From positions 592,001 to 656,000 of the forward strand of contig NZ_CP081155.1 in NCBI RefSeq assembly GCF_025141175.1: a stretch of DNA of 64,000 nt, given 5' to 3'. The stretch's first letter is position 1. Each line of letters opens with the position of its first letter. Below the pieces are notes generated by a model. That model made no database searches. It saw only the letters and a program-made list of their open reading frames with translations, and was not told the DNA's origin. Origin of the DNA: Jannaschia sp. M317. GTDB taxonomy: Bacteria > Pseudomonadota > Alphaproteobacteria > Rhodobacterales > Rhodobacteraceae. Shown piece by piece: positions 28,800-38,657 of this stretch. A program made the translations under genes and the position numbers.

Positions 28800-30294
28800 C
28801 GATTTCGGACATATCGAGGCCCCGCAGGGGGGGTGCGCGTCGACGGAAACGATGGACGCCGCCGCGCGCGCGGCAGGGTCCGGTGATATCCTCGACCGGT
28901 ACAAGGCCGACTATCCCGTGGGCCCGCACGACAAGCCGCAATCGATGTGCCCCGCCTTTGGGTCGCTGCGCGTGGGCCTGCGGATGAAACGGGTCGCCAC
29001 GATCCTGTCCGGGTCGGCCTGCTGCGTCTACGGTCTGACCTTCGTGTCGCATTTCTACGGCGCGCGCCGGTCGGTGGGCTACGTGCCCTTCGACAGTGAA
29101 TCGCTGGTCACCGGCAAGCTGTTCGAGGACATTCGCGACGCCGTTCACGCCAGCGCCGACCCGGCCAAGCTGGACGCCATCGTGGTCACGAACCTTTGCG
29201 TGCCGACCGCCAGCGGCGTGCCGCTACGGCTGTTGCCCGACCAGATCGACGGCGTTCGCGTCATCGGGATCGACGTGCCGGGGTTCGGCATTCCCACCCA
29301 CGCCGAGGCCAAGGATGTCCTGGCCGGGGCCATGCTTTCCTACGCCCGCAAGGAAATCGCCGCAGGTCCTGTACCTGCGCCGAAAGCGGGCAAATCCGAT
29401 CGTCCAACAGTCACGCTGTTGGGCGAAATGTTTCCAGCGGACCCCTTGGGGATTGCTGGAATGCTCGCGCCACTCGGTCTGGCGGCAGGTCCGGTCGTTC
29501 CCTGCCGTGAGTGGCGCGAGTTATATTCTGCGTTGGATTGTGGCGCTGTCGCCGCGATCCATCCCTTCTACACCGCAGCCGTGCGGGAGTTTCAGGCGGC
29601 CGGACGCCCTGTGCTCGGATCGGCCCCCGTGGGGGTCGATGGAACGGCGGCGTGGCTCGCTCAGGTCGGCGATGTCTTTGGGATCGAGGCGGCCAAGGTC
29701 GCCCTCGCGCAGAACCAATTTCTCCCCGCGATCAAGGGCGCGCTGGCCGCCTCCCGGATCGACGGGACGGTGACCGTGTCGGGCTACGAGGGCTCTGAGC
29801 TGCTGGTCGCGCGCCTGCTGATCGAAAGCGGTGCGGATGTGCCCTATGTCGGCACGGCCTGCGCCAGGACGCCCTGGTCCGCCCCGGATCTGGACTGGCT
29901 GGAGGCGCGCGGCGTCACGGTCAAGTTCCGCGCCTCGCTGGAGGATGATCTGTCGGTGATGGAAGGGGTGCGCCCCGACCTGGCCATCGGCACGACTCCG
30001 GTCGTCCAGAAAGCGAAGGAGCTGGGGATTCCCGCGCTCTACTTCACGAACCTGATTTCGGCCCGACCCCTGATGGGCCCCGCCGGAGCCGGGTCGCTGC
30101 AACAGGTGGTCAACGCGGCCATGGGCAATCGCGACCGCATGACAAAGATGAAGGGCTTTTTCGAGGGCGTTGGCACGGGCGATGCCGCCGGTGTCTGGCA
30201 GGGTGCCCCGAACCTGCGCCCCGATTTCCGGGCTGCCCATCAGAAGAAACTCGACAAGAAGGCGCGCGCTGCCAAAGCCGCGACCATGATCTGA
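28792..30294 (+). CDS. bchY: Chlorophyllide reductase subunit BchY
   Basis: NifD/NifE-like subunit of chlorophyllide a reductase. The 500-residue product shows [18 protein letters not shown] and [28 protein letters not shown] with the cluster-binding cysteines, and [16 protein letters not shown] 28792 overlaps bchX by 8 bases. The stop codon shares a base with the bchZ start. Confidence 0.96.
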   Translation: MPDDFGHIEAPQGGCASTETMDAAARAAGSGDILDRYKADYPVGPHDKPQSMCPAFGSLRVGLRMKRVATILSGSACCVYGLTFVSHFYGARRSVGYVPFDSESLVTGKLFEDIRDAVHASADPAKLDAIVVTNLCVPTASGVPLRLLPDQIDGVRVIGIDVPGFGIPTHAEAKDVLAGAMLSYARKEIAAGPVPAPKAGKSDRPTVTLLGEMFPADPLGIAGMLAPLGLAAGPVVPCREWRELYSALDCGAVAAIHPFYTAAVREFQAAGRPVLGSAPVGVDGTAAWLAQVGDVFGIEAAKVALAQNQFLPAIKGALAASRIDGTVTVSGYEGSELLVARLLIESGADVPYVGTACARTPWSAPDLDWLEARGVTVKFRASLEDDLSVMEGVRPDLAIGTTPVVQKAKELGIPALYFTNLISARPLMGPAGAGSLQQVVNAAMGNRDRMTKMKGFFEGVGTGDAAGVWQGAPNLRPDFRAAHQKKLDKKARAAKAATMI

Positions 30295-31763
30295 TGCTGG
30301 TGCAGGACCATGATCGGGCCGGTGGCTATTGGGGCGCGGTCTATGCGTTCTGTGCGGTCAAGGGTCTGCAGGTCGTGATCGACGGTCCGGTGGGCTGTGA
30401 AAATCTGCCGGTCACCTCTGTTCTGCACTACACCGACGCCCTGCCGCCGCATGAACTGCCGATTGTGACGACCGGTCTGGGCGAGGAAGAGCTGGGCCGC
30501 GACGGAACCGAAGGCGCGATGAAGCGGGCCTGGGCCACAATGGACCCGGCGCTGCCTGCGGTCGTGGTCACGGGATCCATCGCCGAGATGATCGGCGGCG
30601 GTGTCACGCCCCAGGGCACCAACATCCAACGGTTTCTGCCGCGCACCATCGACGAAGATCAGTGGCAGGCCGCCGACCGCGCGATGACCTGGATCTTTAC
30701 CGAGTTCGGGATGACCAAGGGGCGGATGCCCCGCGAGAAAGCGCGCGAAGACGGGGCCAGGCCCCGCGTCAACATCCTGGGTCCGATGTACGGCACCTTC
30801 AACATGCCTTCGGATCTGGCCGAAATCAGGCGTCTGGTCGAAGGCATCGGGGCCGAGATCAACATGGTCATGCCGCTGGGCGCCCACCTGGCCGAAATGC
30901 GCGACCTGGTGAACGCCGACGTCAATATCTGTCTCTACCGGGAATTCGGGCGCGGGCTGTGCGAGGTGCTGGGCAAACCCTATCTGCAGGCCCCCATCGG
31001 CGTCGAAAGCACCACCGCGTTCCTGCGCAAGCTGGGCGAGCTGACGGGGCTGGACCCGGAGCCGTTCATCGAGGTCGAGAAGCATTCGACCCTGAAGCCG
31101 GTCTGGGATCTGTGGCGGTCGGTCACGCAGGATTTCTTTGCCACCGCGTCCTTCGGGATTGTCGCGAACGAGACCTACACCCGCGGCATCCGCAAGTTTC
31201 TGGAGGACGACCTGGGATTTCCCTGCGCCTTCGCCACGGCCCGCATCGCCGGCAAGAAATCCGACAACGATCAGGTTCGCGCCGACATCCACGGGCGTCG
31301 TCCGCTGGTCCTGCTGGGGTCGATCAACGAAAAGATGTATCTGACCGAAATGGCGGGCGGGCACGGGCCGAAGCCGGCTTTCATCCCCGCCAGCTTTCCG
31401 GGGGCCGCGATCCGTCGGGCCACGGGAACGCCGTTCATGGGCTACGCCGGTGCGACCTATCTGTTGCAGGAGGTGTGCAACGGCCTGTTTGACGCGCTGT
31501 TTCACATCCTGCCGCTGGGCAGCGAAATGGACGCCGCCGAGGCGACGCCCACCCCTCTGCGCCGCGATTTCCCCTGGGAGCCGGAGGCGCAGGCCCTGCT
31601 GGACCGGATCGTCGCGGGCTTCCCGGTTCTGACACGAATTTCCGCCGCCAAGATGCTTCGCGACGAAGCGGAGGCGGCGGCGCTCAAGGCGGGGGCGGCG
31701 CGCGTCGATGCGCGCACCGTGGCCGCCCTTTCGCCCACCCATAAGGAGGAGAGCCATGTCTGA
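30294..31763 (+). CDS. bchZ: Chlorophyllide reductase subunit BchZ
   Basis: NifK-like partner of BchY. The 489-residue product shows [61 protein letters not shown] with the cluster cysteine and [13 protein letters not shown]. The first codon overlaps the bchY stop. Its last codons contain the ribosome site and start of pufQ, as in Rhodobacter. Confidence 0.97.
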   Translation: MLVQDHDRAGGYWGAVYAFCAVKGLQVVIDGPVGCENLPVTSVLHYTDALPPHELPIVTTGLGEEELGRDGTEGAMKRAWATMDPALPAVVVTGSIAEMIGGGVTPQGTNIQRFLPRTIDEDQWQAADRAMTWIFTEFGMTKGRMPREKAREDGARPRVNILGPMYGTFNMPSDLAEIRRLVEGIGAEINMVMPLGAHLAEMRDLVNADVNICLYREFGRGLCEVLGKPYLQAPIGVESTTAFLRKLGELTGLDPEPFIEVEKHSTLKPVWDLWRSVTQDFFATASFGIVANETYTRGIRKFLEDDLGFPCAFATARIAGKKSDNDQVRADIHGRRPLVLLGSINEKMYLTEMAGGHGPKPAFIPASFPGAAIRRATGTPFMGYAGATYLLQEVCNGLFDALFHILPLGSEMDAAEATPTPLRRDFPWEPEAQALLDRIVAGFPVLTRISAAKMLRDEAEAAALKAGAARVDARTVAALSPTHKEESHV

Positions 31764-31977
31764 CATGACCTCGAACACGCCCCTCGTGCGCAATCGCCGG
31801 GAACCGGGCTGGGAATACTGGATGTACTTTGCGCCGATCTTCGCGCTGTCGCTGCCGCTGGCGGTGATGCGCGCGGGGGTTGCGGCGGTGACATCCGACA
31901 CCGGGCCGCGACCCGGCATCGTGACCGATGCCTGGGCACGTGCGCGCGATGTGACGACGACGATCTTCTCGGTCTGA
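31756..31977 (+). CDS. pufQ: PufQ, bacteriochlorophyll/LH assembly cofactor
   Basis: The 73-residue product has the short PufQ layout: polar N-terminus ([16 protein letters not shown]), one membrane helix ([18 protein letters not shown]) and a polar C-terminal tail. PufQ is needed for normal bacteriochlorophyll and LH assembly in Rhodobacter and has been suggested as a carrier of pigment intermediates. ATG 31756 follows AAGGAGGAG and lies within the end of bchZ. Confidence 0.88.
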   Translation: MSDMTSNTPLVRNRREPGWEYWMYFAPIFALSLPLAVMRAGVAAVTSDTGPRPGIVTDAWARARDVTTTIFSV

Positions 31978-32075
31978 CGACCGGGACGATCCCGAGATAC
32001 CCGCGGCACGTCAGACACGCCCTGGGTCGAAACAAGGCTCCCCTTCCCGTGGCCGGGCGGATCGGAGCACCGCTT

Positions 32076-32097
32076 TCACCCCCCGCCAGGGGGGTGA
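32076..32097 (+). promoter_or_regulatory. GC-rich hairpin upstream of pufB
   Basis: Perfect 9-bp stem TCACCCCCC / GGGGGGTGA with a 4-base loop, in the 195-base leader between pufQ and pufB. Structured 5' leaders protect the puf mRNA in Rhodobacter. A further imperfect hairpin (CCGGTG...CACCGG) follows at about 32101-32130. Confidence 0.65.
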
Positions 32098-32172
32098 TCG
32101 GCCGGTGTCGCAATAAGGCGGCACCGGGGCCCGGCCGCAGGGTGTGCGGCGTCAGTTCCAAGGAGTTTTCCA

Positions 32173-32328
32173 ATGGCTGACAGAACCGACCTGTCCTTTA
32201 CAGGTCTGACCGACGAGCAGGCCCAGGAACTGCATGCGGTGTATTTGAGCGGGCTCTGGCTGTTTTCGGCAGTCGCCGTAGTCGCCCACTTGCTCACGTA
32301 TATCGTGTTCCCCTGGTTCAGCTGGTGA
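32173..32328 (+). CDS. pufB: LH1 antenna beta polypeptide PufB
   Basis: The 51-residue protein [20 protein letters not shown]... continues with [21 protein letters not shown] and ends YIVFPWFSW. The first His and the AxxxH motif (AVAVVAH) are the beta-type bacteriochlorophyll sites, and one membrane helix is present. AAGGAG ends 8 bases before ATG 32173. Confidence 0.97.
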   Translation: MADRTDLSFTGLTDEQAQELHAVYLSGLWLFSAVAVVAHLLTYIVFPWFSW

Positions 32329-32338
32329 GGAGATGGAC

Positions 32339-32503
32339 ATGAGCAAGTTCTACAAGATCTGGCTGGTATTCGATCCGCGCCGTGTCTTCGTGGCACAGGG
32401 AGTTTTCCTCTTCCTGCTGGCCGTGATGATCCACCTCGTGCTGCTTTCCTACGATGGCTACAACTGGTTCGAGCTCAGCTCGAACGCCCGCCTCGTGGAC
32501 TGA
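32339..32503 (+). CDS. pufA: LH1 antenna alpha polypeptide PufA
   Basis: The 54-residue protein starts [20 protein letters not shown], continues [18 protein letters not shown] and ends in a short polar tail. AxxxH (AVMIH) supplies the bacteriochlorophyll ligand. It is nearly identical to Rhodobacter PufA through the helix and diverges after it. ATG 32339 is preferred over ATG 32333 because GGTGAGGAG then has a 6-base spacing and the homologues start MSKFYKIW. Confidence 0.97.
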   Translation: MSKFYKIWLVFDPRRVFVAQGVFLFLLAVMIHLVLLSYDGYNWFELSSNARLVD

Positions 32504-32521
32504 TCGCGATCCACACGACAC

Positions 32522-32554
32522 CGGTGCGGGCGATGGCTGACGTCGCCCGCACCG
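32522..32554 (+). promoter_or_regulatory. pufA-pufL intercistronic hairpin
   Basis: A perfect 12-bp stem (CGGTGCGGGCGA pairing with TCGCCCGCACCG) with a 9-base loop lies 18 bases after pufA. In Rhodobacter an equivalent hairpin stops 3'-5' decay and makes pufBA mRNA more stable than pufLM mRNA, setting the LH1 to reaction centre ratio. Confidence 0.88.
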
Positions 32555-32625
32555 ACCATCACAAACACACGACGGCACCGGGTTCTTTCGCCTGACGTCC
32601 GTCCCGAATGCGCGGAGGCTGCCCC

Positions 32626-33465
32626 ATGGCATTGCTCAGCTTCGAAAGAAAATACCGCGTCCGAGGCGGGACGCTGATCGGGGGCGATCTTTTCGACTTC
32701 TGGGTGGGGCCGTTCTACGTCGGCTTCTTCGGTGTCACGACGATCTTCTTCGCCGCCCTCGGCACGCTGCTGATCTTTATCGGCGCGGCCTGGCAGGGCA
32801 CGTTCAACCCCTGGCTGATCGACATCCGGCCACCCGACCTGGCCTATGGTCTGGGCCTTGCCCCCCTGATGGAAGGCGGGCTGTGGCAGATCATCACGAT
32901 CTGCGCGATCGGTGCCTTCGTGTCCTGGGCCCTGCGGGAGGTGGAAATCTGCCGCAAGCTGGGGATGGGCTATCACGTGCCTTTCGCCTTCAGCTTCGCG
33001 ATCCTGGCCTATGTCACGCTCAATGTGTTCCGCCCCGCGCTGATGGGGGCCTGGGGACACGGCTTTCCCTATGGCATCTTCAGCCATCTGGATTGGGTGT
33101 CGAACACCGGCTACGCCTACCTGCATTTCCACTACAATCCCGCGCATATGCTGGCCGTGACGCTGTTCTTCACGACCACCTTCGCGCTGGCACTGCATGG
33201 CGCGCTGATCCTGTCGGCGGCCAATCCCGAAAAGGGCGAAGAGGCCAAGTTGCCCGACAACGAGGACACCTTCTTCCGCGACTTCATCGGGTATTCGATC
33301 GGAACGCTGGGCATTCACCGCCTGGGATTCCTGTTGGCGATCAACGCCGTCTTCTTCTCGGCGGTCTGCATCATCATCTCCGGGCCCGTCTGGACGAAGG
33401 GCTGGCCGGAATGGTGGAACTGGTGGCTCGATCTTCCGATCTGGCCCGCAGCAGGAGGGTTGTGA
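32626..33465 (+). CDS. pufL: Photosynthetic reaction centre L subunit
   Basis: The 279-residue, five-helix membrane protein begins [57 protein letters not shown] gives the accessory and special-pair bacteriochlorophyll histidines 20 residues apart. ALHGALIL and LGIHRLGF give the non-heme iron histidines. ATG 32626 follows GCGGAGG. The stop is 1 base before pufM. Confidence 0.98.
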   Translation: MALLSFERKYRVRGGTLIGGDLFDFWVGPFYVGFFGVTTIFFAALGTLLIFIGAAWQGTFNPWLIDIRPPDLAYGLGLAPLMEGGLWQIITICAIGAFVSWALREVEICRKLGMGYHVPFAFSFAILAYVTLNVFRPALMGAWGHGFPYGIFSHLDWVSNTGYAYLHFHYNPAHMLAVTLFFTTTFALALHGALILSAANPEKGEEAKLPDNEDTFFRDFIGYSIGTLGIHRLGFLLAINAVFFSAVCIIISGPVWTKGWPEWWNWWLDLPIWPAAGGL

Positions 33466-33466
33466 G

Positions 33467-34444
33467 ATGAGCTGGTGGCCTGAATATCAAAACGTCTTCA
33501 CACAGGTCCAGGTTCAGGGCCCGCCCGAGATGGGCGTCGGCGGAGAGCCGGGCATGGAGGTCGAGCGCACCAAGGGCGCGTCCTTCAGCACCCTGGTCGG
33601 TCTGCTGGGCAATGCGCAGCTGGGTCCGATCTACCTGGGTTTCTTCGGGCTGATCTCGCTTGCGACGGGTACGCTGTGGCTGAACATCATCGGCTTCAAC
33701 ATGTTGGCGCAGGTGGGCTGGTCCATCCCGGAATTCATCCGGCAGCTGTTCTGGCTGTCGTTGGAGCCGCCCTCGCCGGAACACGGGCTGACCATGCCGC
33801 CGCTCAAGGATGGCGGCTGGTACATGATCGCGTCCTTCCTGCTGCTGGTGTCCGTCATCAGCTGGTGGTGCCGGACCTATCATCTGGCGCAGCAGCACAA
33901 GATGGGCAAACACGTCGCCTGGGCCTTTGCCTCCGCGATCTGGCTGTTCCTGGTGCTGGGTCTGTTCCGCCCGATCTTCATGGGGTCCTGGTCGGAAATG
34001 GTGCCCTACGGCATCTTCGCCCACCTGGATTGGACGACGGCATTTTCGATCCGCTACGGCAATCTCTACTACAACCCGTTCCACTGCCTGAGCATCGTGT
34101 TCCTGTATGGCTCGGTCCTGTTGTTTGCGATGCACGGCGCGACCATCCTGGCGGTCACCCGCTACGGTGGCGACCGGGAGCTGGAGCAGATCTATGACCG
34201 TGGCACGGCAACCGAACGCGCGGCCCTGTTCTGGCGCTGGACCATGGGGTTCAACGCCTCGATGGAGGGGATCCACCGCTGGGCCTGGTGGTTCGCGGTT
34301 CTGACCCCGATCACCGGCGGCATCGGCATCCTGCTGACCGGCACCGTGGTCGACAACTGGTTCATCTGGGCGCAGGAGCATCACTTCGCCCCGACCTACC
34401 TCGAGCCCTATGGCTACGAGTCCTATGTGACGGGAGGGGAGTGA
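33467..34444 (+). CDS. pufM: Photosynthetic reaction centre M subunit
   Basis: The 325-residue partner of PufL. Histidines 20 residues apart in HLDW...YNPFH bind the accessory and special-pair bacteriochlorophylls. FAMHGATIL and [10 protein letters not shown] supply iron ligands, with the Glu in ERAALFWRW completing the site. The C-terminal [25 protein letters not shown] tail extends past the Rhodobacter sphaeroides end, consistent with contact to a bound cytochrome PufC. Confidence 0.98.
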   Translation: MSWWPEYQNVFTQVQVQGPPEMGVGGEPGMEVERTKGASFSTLVGLLGNAQLGPIYLGFFGLISLATGTLWLNIIGFNMLAQVGWSIPEFIRQLFWLSLEPPSPEHGLTMPPLKDGGWYMIASFLLLVSVISWWCRTYHLAQQHKMGKHVAWAFASAIWLFLVLGLFRPIFMGSWSEMVPYGIFAHLDWTTAFSIRYGNLYYNPFHCLSIVFLYGSVLLFAMHGATILAVTRYGGDRELEQIYDRGTATERAALFWRWTMGFNASMEGIHRWAWWFAVLTPITGGIGILLTGTVVDNWFIWAQEHHFAPTYLEPYGYESYVTGGE

Positions 34445-34445
34445 G

Positions 34446-35558
34446 ATGTTTCCGAAATGGTTCGACGACTGGAACGCTGAAAATCCCACCAATATCTTCG
34501 GTCCCGCCATTCTGGTGGGGACCGTGGGCGGGGCCCTGTTCGTGGCCGCGATGCTGGTCACCTGGGGGCAACCCTTCGAGACCGAAAGCACGCAGACCGG
34601 CCCGCGCGGGATCGGCATGTCGACCGTCGGTTTCGTGGGCGAGGCCCCGGACCCGACCCTGGCCGACTACTACACGGAGGAGCCCTATCCCCGCGAGGAG
34701 GGCGAACCCCTGGCCGGAGAGATCTACGAGAACGTGCAGGTCCTGGCCGGCGTCTCGGAGGGGAACTTCAACCGGCTGATGAACGCGATGACGATCTGGG
34801 TCGCCCCGGATGAGGGCTGTGCCTATTGCCACGCGGGTGCGGACGAAGGGAACTATGCCGACGACGGCCTTTATACCAAGGTCGTGGCCCGGCGGATGAT
34901 CCAGATGACGCAATACATCAACGAGGAATGGGCGGGTCACGTCCAGGCCAACGGTGAAGTCGGCGTCAACTGCTATTCCTGCCACCGGGGCGAAGCGGTG
35001 CCGTCGAACGTCTGGTTCCGGGTCGATCCCGTGACCGAGGCCACGCGGGGCTGGGCGTCTGTCCAGAACCGGGCGACGATCCAGTCGGGGTCCACCTCGC
35101 TGCCGTCGGACGCCTTGCAGGTCTACCTCAGCGGGGATTACGCGCGGATCACGGTCCACGATCTGGAAAGCCGGGTCGAGGGCACGCCGGGCGAAGGCGA
35201 CTACGCGTCCATTCAGGACACGGAGCGGACCTATTCGTTGATGAACTACTTCGCCAACTCGTTGGGCGTGAACTGCGTGTTCTGTCACAACAGCCGGGCG
35301 TTCTACGACGGTGGGCAGGTCACCCCGCAATGGGCCACGGCCTCGCTCGCCATCGAGATGGTGCGGGATCTGAACATGACCTTCCTGACGCCGCTTCTGG
35401 AAACGCTGCCGCCGGAACGGCTGGGCCCGGTCCACGCGGACGCGCCCAAGGTCGCCTGCGCGACCTGCCACAAGGGCTACAACAAGCCGATGCAGGGATT
35501 GAACGCGGTCGCCGATTGGCCCGAGTTGGCCAGCTCGGAGCCGCCGGTCTACCAGTAA
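34446..35558 (+). CDS. pufC: Reaction centre tetraheme cytochrome c subunit PufC
   Basis: The 370-residue product has an N-terminal hydrophobic membrane anchor (AILVGTVGGALFVAAML, residues 21-37) and four CxxCH heme sites: CAYCH 125-129, CYSCH 176-180, CVFCH 277-281 and CATCH 338-342. It re-reduces the special pair on the periplasmic side. No lipobox cysteine is seen, so the anchor is probably an uncleaved helix. pufC occupies the place taken by pufX in Rhodobacter sphaeroides, and no pufX is seen. Confidence 0.97.
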   Translation: MFPKWFDDWNAENPTNIFGPAILVGTVGGALFVAAMLVTWGQPFETESTQTGPRGIGMSTVGFVGEAPDPTLADYYTEEPYPREEGEPLAGEIYENVQVLAGVSEGNFNRLMNAMTIWVAPDEGCAYCHAGADEGNYADDGLYTKVVARRMIQMTQYINEEWAGHVQANGEVGVNCYSCHRGEAVPSNVWFRVDPVTEATRGWASVQNRATIQSGSTSLPSDALQVYLSGDYARITVHDLESRVEGTPGEGDYASIQDTERTYSLMNYFANSLGVNCVFCHNSRAFYDGGQVTPQWATASLAIEMVRDLNMTFLTPLLETLPPERLGPVHADAPKVACATCHKGYNKPMQGLNAVADWPELASSEPPVYQ

Positions 35559-35578
35559 ACCCACGCGACAGAATGACG

Positions 35579-35606
35579 ACGCCCGCCAAATCTGGCGGGC
35601 GTTTTC
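35579..35606 (+). terminator. Rho-independent terminator of the puf operon
   Basis: A perfect 10-bp stem ACGCCCGCCA / TGGCGGGCGT with AATC loop is followed by TTTT, 20 bases after pufC. It also closes off readthrough toward convergent idi. Confidence 0.9.
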
Positions 35607-35650
35607 GTTCGAACAGGGACGTTGCCCGGCAAGGGGGTCAGCGTCGTGTG

Positions 35651-35700
35651 TGAATATTTTTGAAACAAGGCAGCCGGGGGGCGCAGCGCCGCCCCAGGGC
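35651..35700. repeat. GC-rich palindromic repeat, copy A (intergenic)
   Basis: It contains AATATTTTTGAAACAAGG followed by a GGGGGGCGC/GCGCC-CCCC inverted repeat, between the puf terminator and idi. It resembles, loosely, the copies in bchN (43811-43850) and bchB (45181-45245): a G/C palindrome next to a C-run and TATTT. Confidence 0.5.
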
Positions 35701-35706
35701 CGCGCG

Positions 35707-36240
35707 TCAGGCGGTGCCTGTGGCTTCGCCAAAGATCGCGGCGTGGTGATCGCGCATGTAGATGCGTAGCCAGGGCGTGAATTGGGCCGGGGTTTCCGCC
35801 ACCTCCGCCGCCAGACGGTCAAGCGGGATCCAGCGGGTCGCCTGAACCTCTTCGGGGTTGAGCGTCAGCGGCAGGTCAGCCGCAGCATCGGCCACGAAAA
35901 CCTCGACCACCTCGTGCTCGATCAGGCCACCGCCGACATCGGCGCGATATTCCAGCGTGCCGCGCGCGCGCAGGGTCAGGCCGGTGATGCCCAGCTCTTC
36001 CTCCAGCCGGCGGGCGGCGCAGGTCGCGTCGTCCTCGCCCCAGTGGGGGTGGGTGCAGCAGGTGTTCGCCCAAAGGCCGGGTGTGTGGTATTTCGACGCC
36101 GCCCGCTGCTGGATCAACAGGCGCGGCCCATCCATCACAAACACCGACACCGCCTTGTGCCGCAGCCCGCGTTCGTGGACCGACAGTTTTTCCACGGGGG
36201 TCAGCGTGCCGTCGACCCAGGCGGGAATCATCGCGGTCAT
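35707..36240 (-). CDS. idi: Isopentenyl-diphosphate delta-isomerase (type I)
   Basis: Interconverts IPP and DMAPP and so supports carotenoid and phytyl supply. The 177-residue product is a Nudix-fold type I enzyme: KAVSVFVMDGPRLLIQQRAASKYHTPGLWANTCCTHPHWGE carries the active Cys (TCCTHP) and metal histidines, and RRLEEELGI is the Nudix-like helix. It overlaps bchP by 4 bases. Confidence 0.96.
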   Translation of the reverse strand: MTAMIPAWVDGTLTPVEKLSVHERGLRHKAVSVFVMDGPRLLIQQRAASKYHTPGLWANTCCTHPHWGEDDATCAARRLEEELGITGLTLRARGTLEYRADVGGGLIEHEVVEVFVADAAADLPLTLNPEEVQATRWIPLDRLAAEVAETPAQFTPWLRIYMRDHHAAIFGEATGTA

Positions 36241-37427
36241 GCGCGACCGGTGGCGGGGATGATCCCCATCAGATGCGCCAGGTTCTTCACGCCGATCTTC
36301 AGGTGTGCCATGGGGCGGGCCCTCACCAGTTCCTTGTTCATATAGGCCTCGAACGTCAGCCGCTGCACATCGACATCATGGCACAGCGTCACGAACCGTT
36401 CGCGCCGGTCGTCGGACTTGTAATAGGCGTCCTGCATGGCGCCAAGGATGCGGAACACGGCCTTGTGGTCCTTCATGAACAATTTGCGCGCCGCAGCCAG
36501 GTGTTTGGCCTGGCCTGTGGCCAGCACCTTTTCGCAGGCGACGGCGGCCACACGGCCGCCAACCATGGCGTAGAAAATACCTTCACCCGACGAGGGCGCG
36601 ACCACGCCGGCCGCATCCCCTGCCAGAACCAGGTCACGCCCATTGTCCCAACGGTCGAGCGGGCGCAGCGGGATCGGCGCGCCCTCTTTCCGGATGGTGC
36701 GGCAATCGGCCAGGCCAGAGGCCGCGCGCAGCGCCGCGGTCGCCTGTTTCAGGTCGACGCCGTCGCGGCCCGTGCCCATGCCGACGCTGGCCTGCCCGCC
36801 GTGGGGAAAGACCCAGCCGTAGAAGTCCGGGCTGATGGTTCCGTCATAGATCACATCGCAACGTTCCGGGTGGTAAGAGCCGCGCGCCTCGGGGGCCTCG
36901 ATGATTTCGTGGTAGGCGATCACGTAGGGGATGGCCTTGCCGCCCTTGACCTCGGCGCGGGCGACATTCGATCGGGCCCCGTCGGCACCAATGACCAGCC
37001 GCGCGTCCAACCGGATTTCCGCCCCGCTGGCCTTGTCGCGGTAGATCACGGTGGCGACGTTGCCCGCTCGTTCGATCCGCAAGAACGTGCCGGTCTTGCG
37101 AGACGCCCCCGCCTCGGCCGCGCGGACCCGCAGGAATTCATCGAAATGTTCGCGGTCAACCATGCCGACATAGCCGTCTTCGATGGGGATATCGACCTGG
37201 CGCCCCGTGGGCGAAATCATGCGGGCGGTGTTGATCTTGGCGACCAGCTGCGTGTCGGGGATGTCGAAGTCGCGGATCAGGCGCGGAGGCACGGCCCCAC
37301 CGCAGGGCTTGATCCGGCCCGCCCGATCCAACAGCGCGACAGACCGCCCCGCCTGTGCCAGGTCATGGGCCGCGGTGGCGCCCGATGGACCGCCCCCGAT
37401 CACGATGACGTCGAATGTCTCTGTCAT
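36237..37427 (-). CDS. bchP: Geranylgeranyl reductase BchP
   Basis: Reduces the geranylgeranyl tail of bacteriochlorophyll to phytyl. The 396-residue FAD protein begins FDVIVIGGGPSGATAAHDLAQAGRSVALLDRAGRIKPCGGAVPPRLI. The conserved GADGARSNVAR and the DLVLAGDAAGVVAPSSGEGIFYAM FAD site follow. It sits between the pucC-like gene (3-base gap) and idi. Confidence 0.96.
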   Translation of the reverse strand: MTETFDVIVIGGGPSGATAAHDLAQAGRSVALLDRAGRIKPCGGAVPPRLIRDFDIPDTQLVAKINTARMISPTGRQVDIPIEDGYVGMVDREHFDEFLRVRAAEAGASRKTGTFLRIERAGNVATVIYRDKASGAEIRLDARLVIGADGARSNVARAEVKGGKAIPYVIAYHEIIEAPEARGSYHPERCDVIYDGTISPDFYGWVFPHGGQASVGMGTGRDGVDLKQATAALRAASGLADCRTIRKEGAPIPLRPLDRWDNGRDLVLAGDAAGVVAPSSGEGIFYAMVGGRVAAVACEKVLATGQAKHLAAARKLFMKDHKAVFRILGAMQDAYYKSDDRRERFVTLCHDVDVQRLTFEAYMNKELVRARPMAHLKIGVKNLAHLMGIIPATGRA

Positions 37428-37430
37428 GGT

Positions 37431-38657
37431 CTATTCCCCCGGTAGGATGGCGGGCGTGGGGCCCAGGATGCGGGCAGCCATCAGGGCGGCTGCCAGAAAC
37501 AGCAGGGCCTCGATGGTGAAAAGCGTGCCGTAGGCTGCGGGCGCGGGCAGGATCAGACGCAGGATGTCCAGCGTGGCGGTCGCCGCGATGCCGGCCAGGC
37601 CCGCGGCAATGGCCTGCGCCGCACCGAAGACGCCCATTGTCGTGCCCTCGGCCCCCTGGCGGTCAGACGCCAGCCGCATCATCGACCCGATGGCCCCCAC
37701 CACGAACAGACCGTTGCCAAGGCCCAGCGTGACCGTCGCAGGCATCAGCGGCGCGCCGCTGCCCATTGCGATCAACCCGACGGCCGAGACGACGCAACCC
37801 ACCATCGCCCAGATCCGCAGGGACCCGATCCGAAGCTGCGTCAAGACGCCTGCGCCGATCATGCCCAGCAGGGCCGCGCCGTCCTTGCCGCCCGACAGTT
37901 TCGTCGACTCCGACGGGGACAGCCCGTGCACATGGCCCGCGAATGGCTCAAAGATCAGCTCCGACAGGTAGAACGCCAGAATGGACAGAAAGACGAACCC
38001 GGTAAAACGCCGCGCGCCCGGATCGGCCCAGGTCTGTGCCAGGGCTTGTCGCAGGGGCGGCGCGCTGGCCGGGGCGGGGGTGTCACGGTCCATGCCCCAA
38101 GTCGCGATGACCGTCAGCACCATGGCCACCCCAACGGCCACGCCCACCACGGTGGTCAGGCGCTCGGGGGAATAGGGCTCCAACGCGGCGCCTGTCCCGA
38201 CCGAGGCGGCGATGGCCCCGGCGATCAGCATCAGCCATGCCAGCGTCGCGGCGGCCCCGCGTTTGTCGGACGGGGCCACCGTGGCCAGCAGCGCCAGGAA
38301 CGAGGTGCCCGCCGCGCCGATACCAACCCCAATGGCGGCATAGGCCAGAACCCAGACCGTCAGCGCCCAGCCGGTCGGCAGACCCACCGCCGATGCCGCC
38401 GCCAGAACGCCCGCGCCCAGCACCGCCATGCCACCCAGGATCACCGGCACCCGAGCGCCTGCGCGATCCGATCGGTGGCCCCAGGCGGGGCGCGTGATCT
38501 GCACCGCATAATGCAAGGCCACCAGCAGACCGGGCAGCAGGGCGGGCAAGGCCAACTCGACCGTCATCAACCGGTTGAACAGGTTGACCGGCAGGGCCGC
38601 CATGCCGCCGATGGCGGCATTGACCAGGCACAGGCGCGCGATGCCAGCCCAGCACAT
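37431..38657 (-). CDS. PucC/LhaA-family MFS protein of the bchG-bchP operon
   Basis: The 408-residue product has about 12 hydrophobic helices. It begins MCWAGIARLCLVNAAIGGMAALPVNLFNRLMTVELALPALLPGLLVALHYAVQITRPAWGHRSD, matching the BCD family of the MFS (PucC, LhaA, and Orf428/Bch2 between bchG and bchP). Members assist pigment delivery or assembly of light-harvesting complexes. The start shares a base with the bchG stop (TGATG). Confidence 0.9.
   Translation of the reverse strand: MCWAGIARLCLVNAAIGGMAALPVNLFNRLMTVELALPALLPGLLVALHYAVQITRPAWGHRSDRAGARVPVILGGMAVLGAGVLAAASAVGLPTGWALTVWVLAYAAIGVGIGAAGTSFLALLATVAPSDKRGAAATLAWLMLIAGAIAASVGTGAALEPYSPERLTTVVGVAVGVAMVLTVIATWGMDRDTPAPASAPPLRQALAQTWADPGARRFTGFVFLSILAFYLSELIFEPFAGHVHGLSPSESTKLSGGKDGAALLGMIGAGVLTQLRIGSLRIWAMVGCVVSAVGLIAMGSGAPLMPATVTLGLGNGLFVVGAIGSMMRLASDRQGAEGTTMGVFGAAQAIAAGLAGIAATATLDILRLILPAPAAYGTLFTIEALLFLAAALMAARILGPTPAILPGE

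Noticed and set aside
28810..28845. Further copy of the GC-rich palindromic repeat at the bchY 5' end
   Set aside because: A short CCCCGCAGGGGGGG run is present but without the TATTT flank or the paired palindrome order.
30240..32018. 592-codon minus-strand open frame
   Set aside because: Antisense to bchZ and pufQ, both strongly supported.
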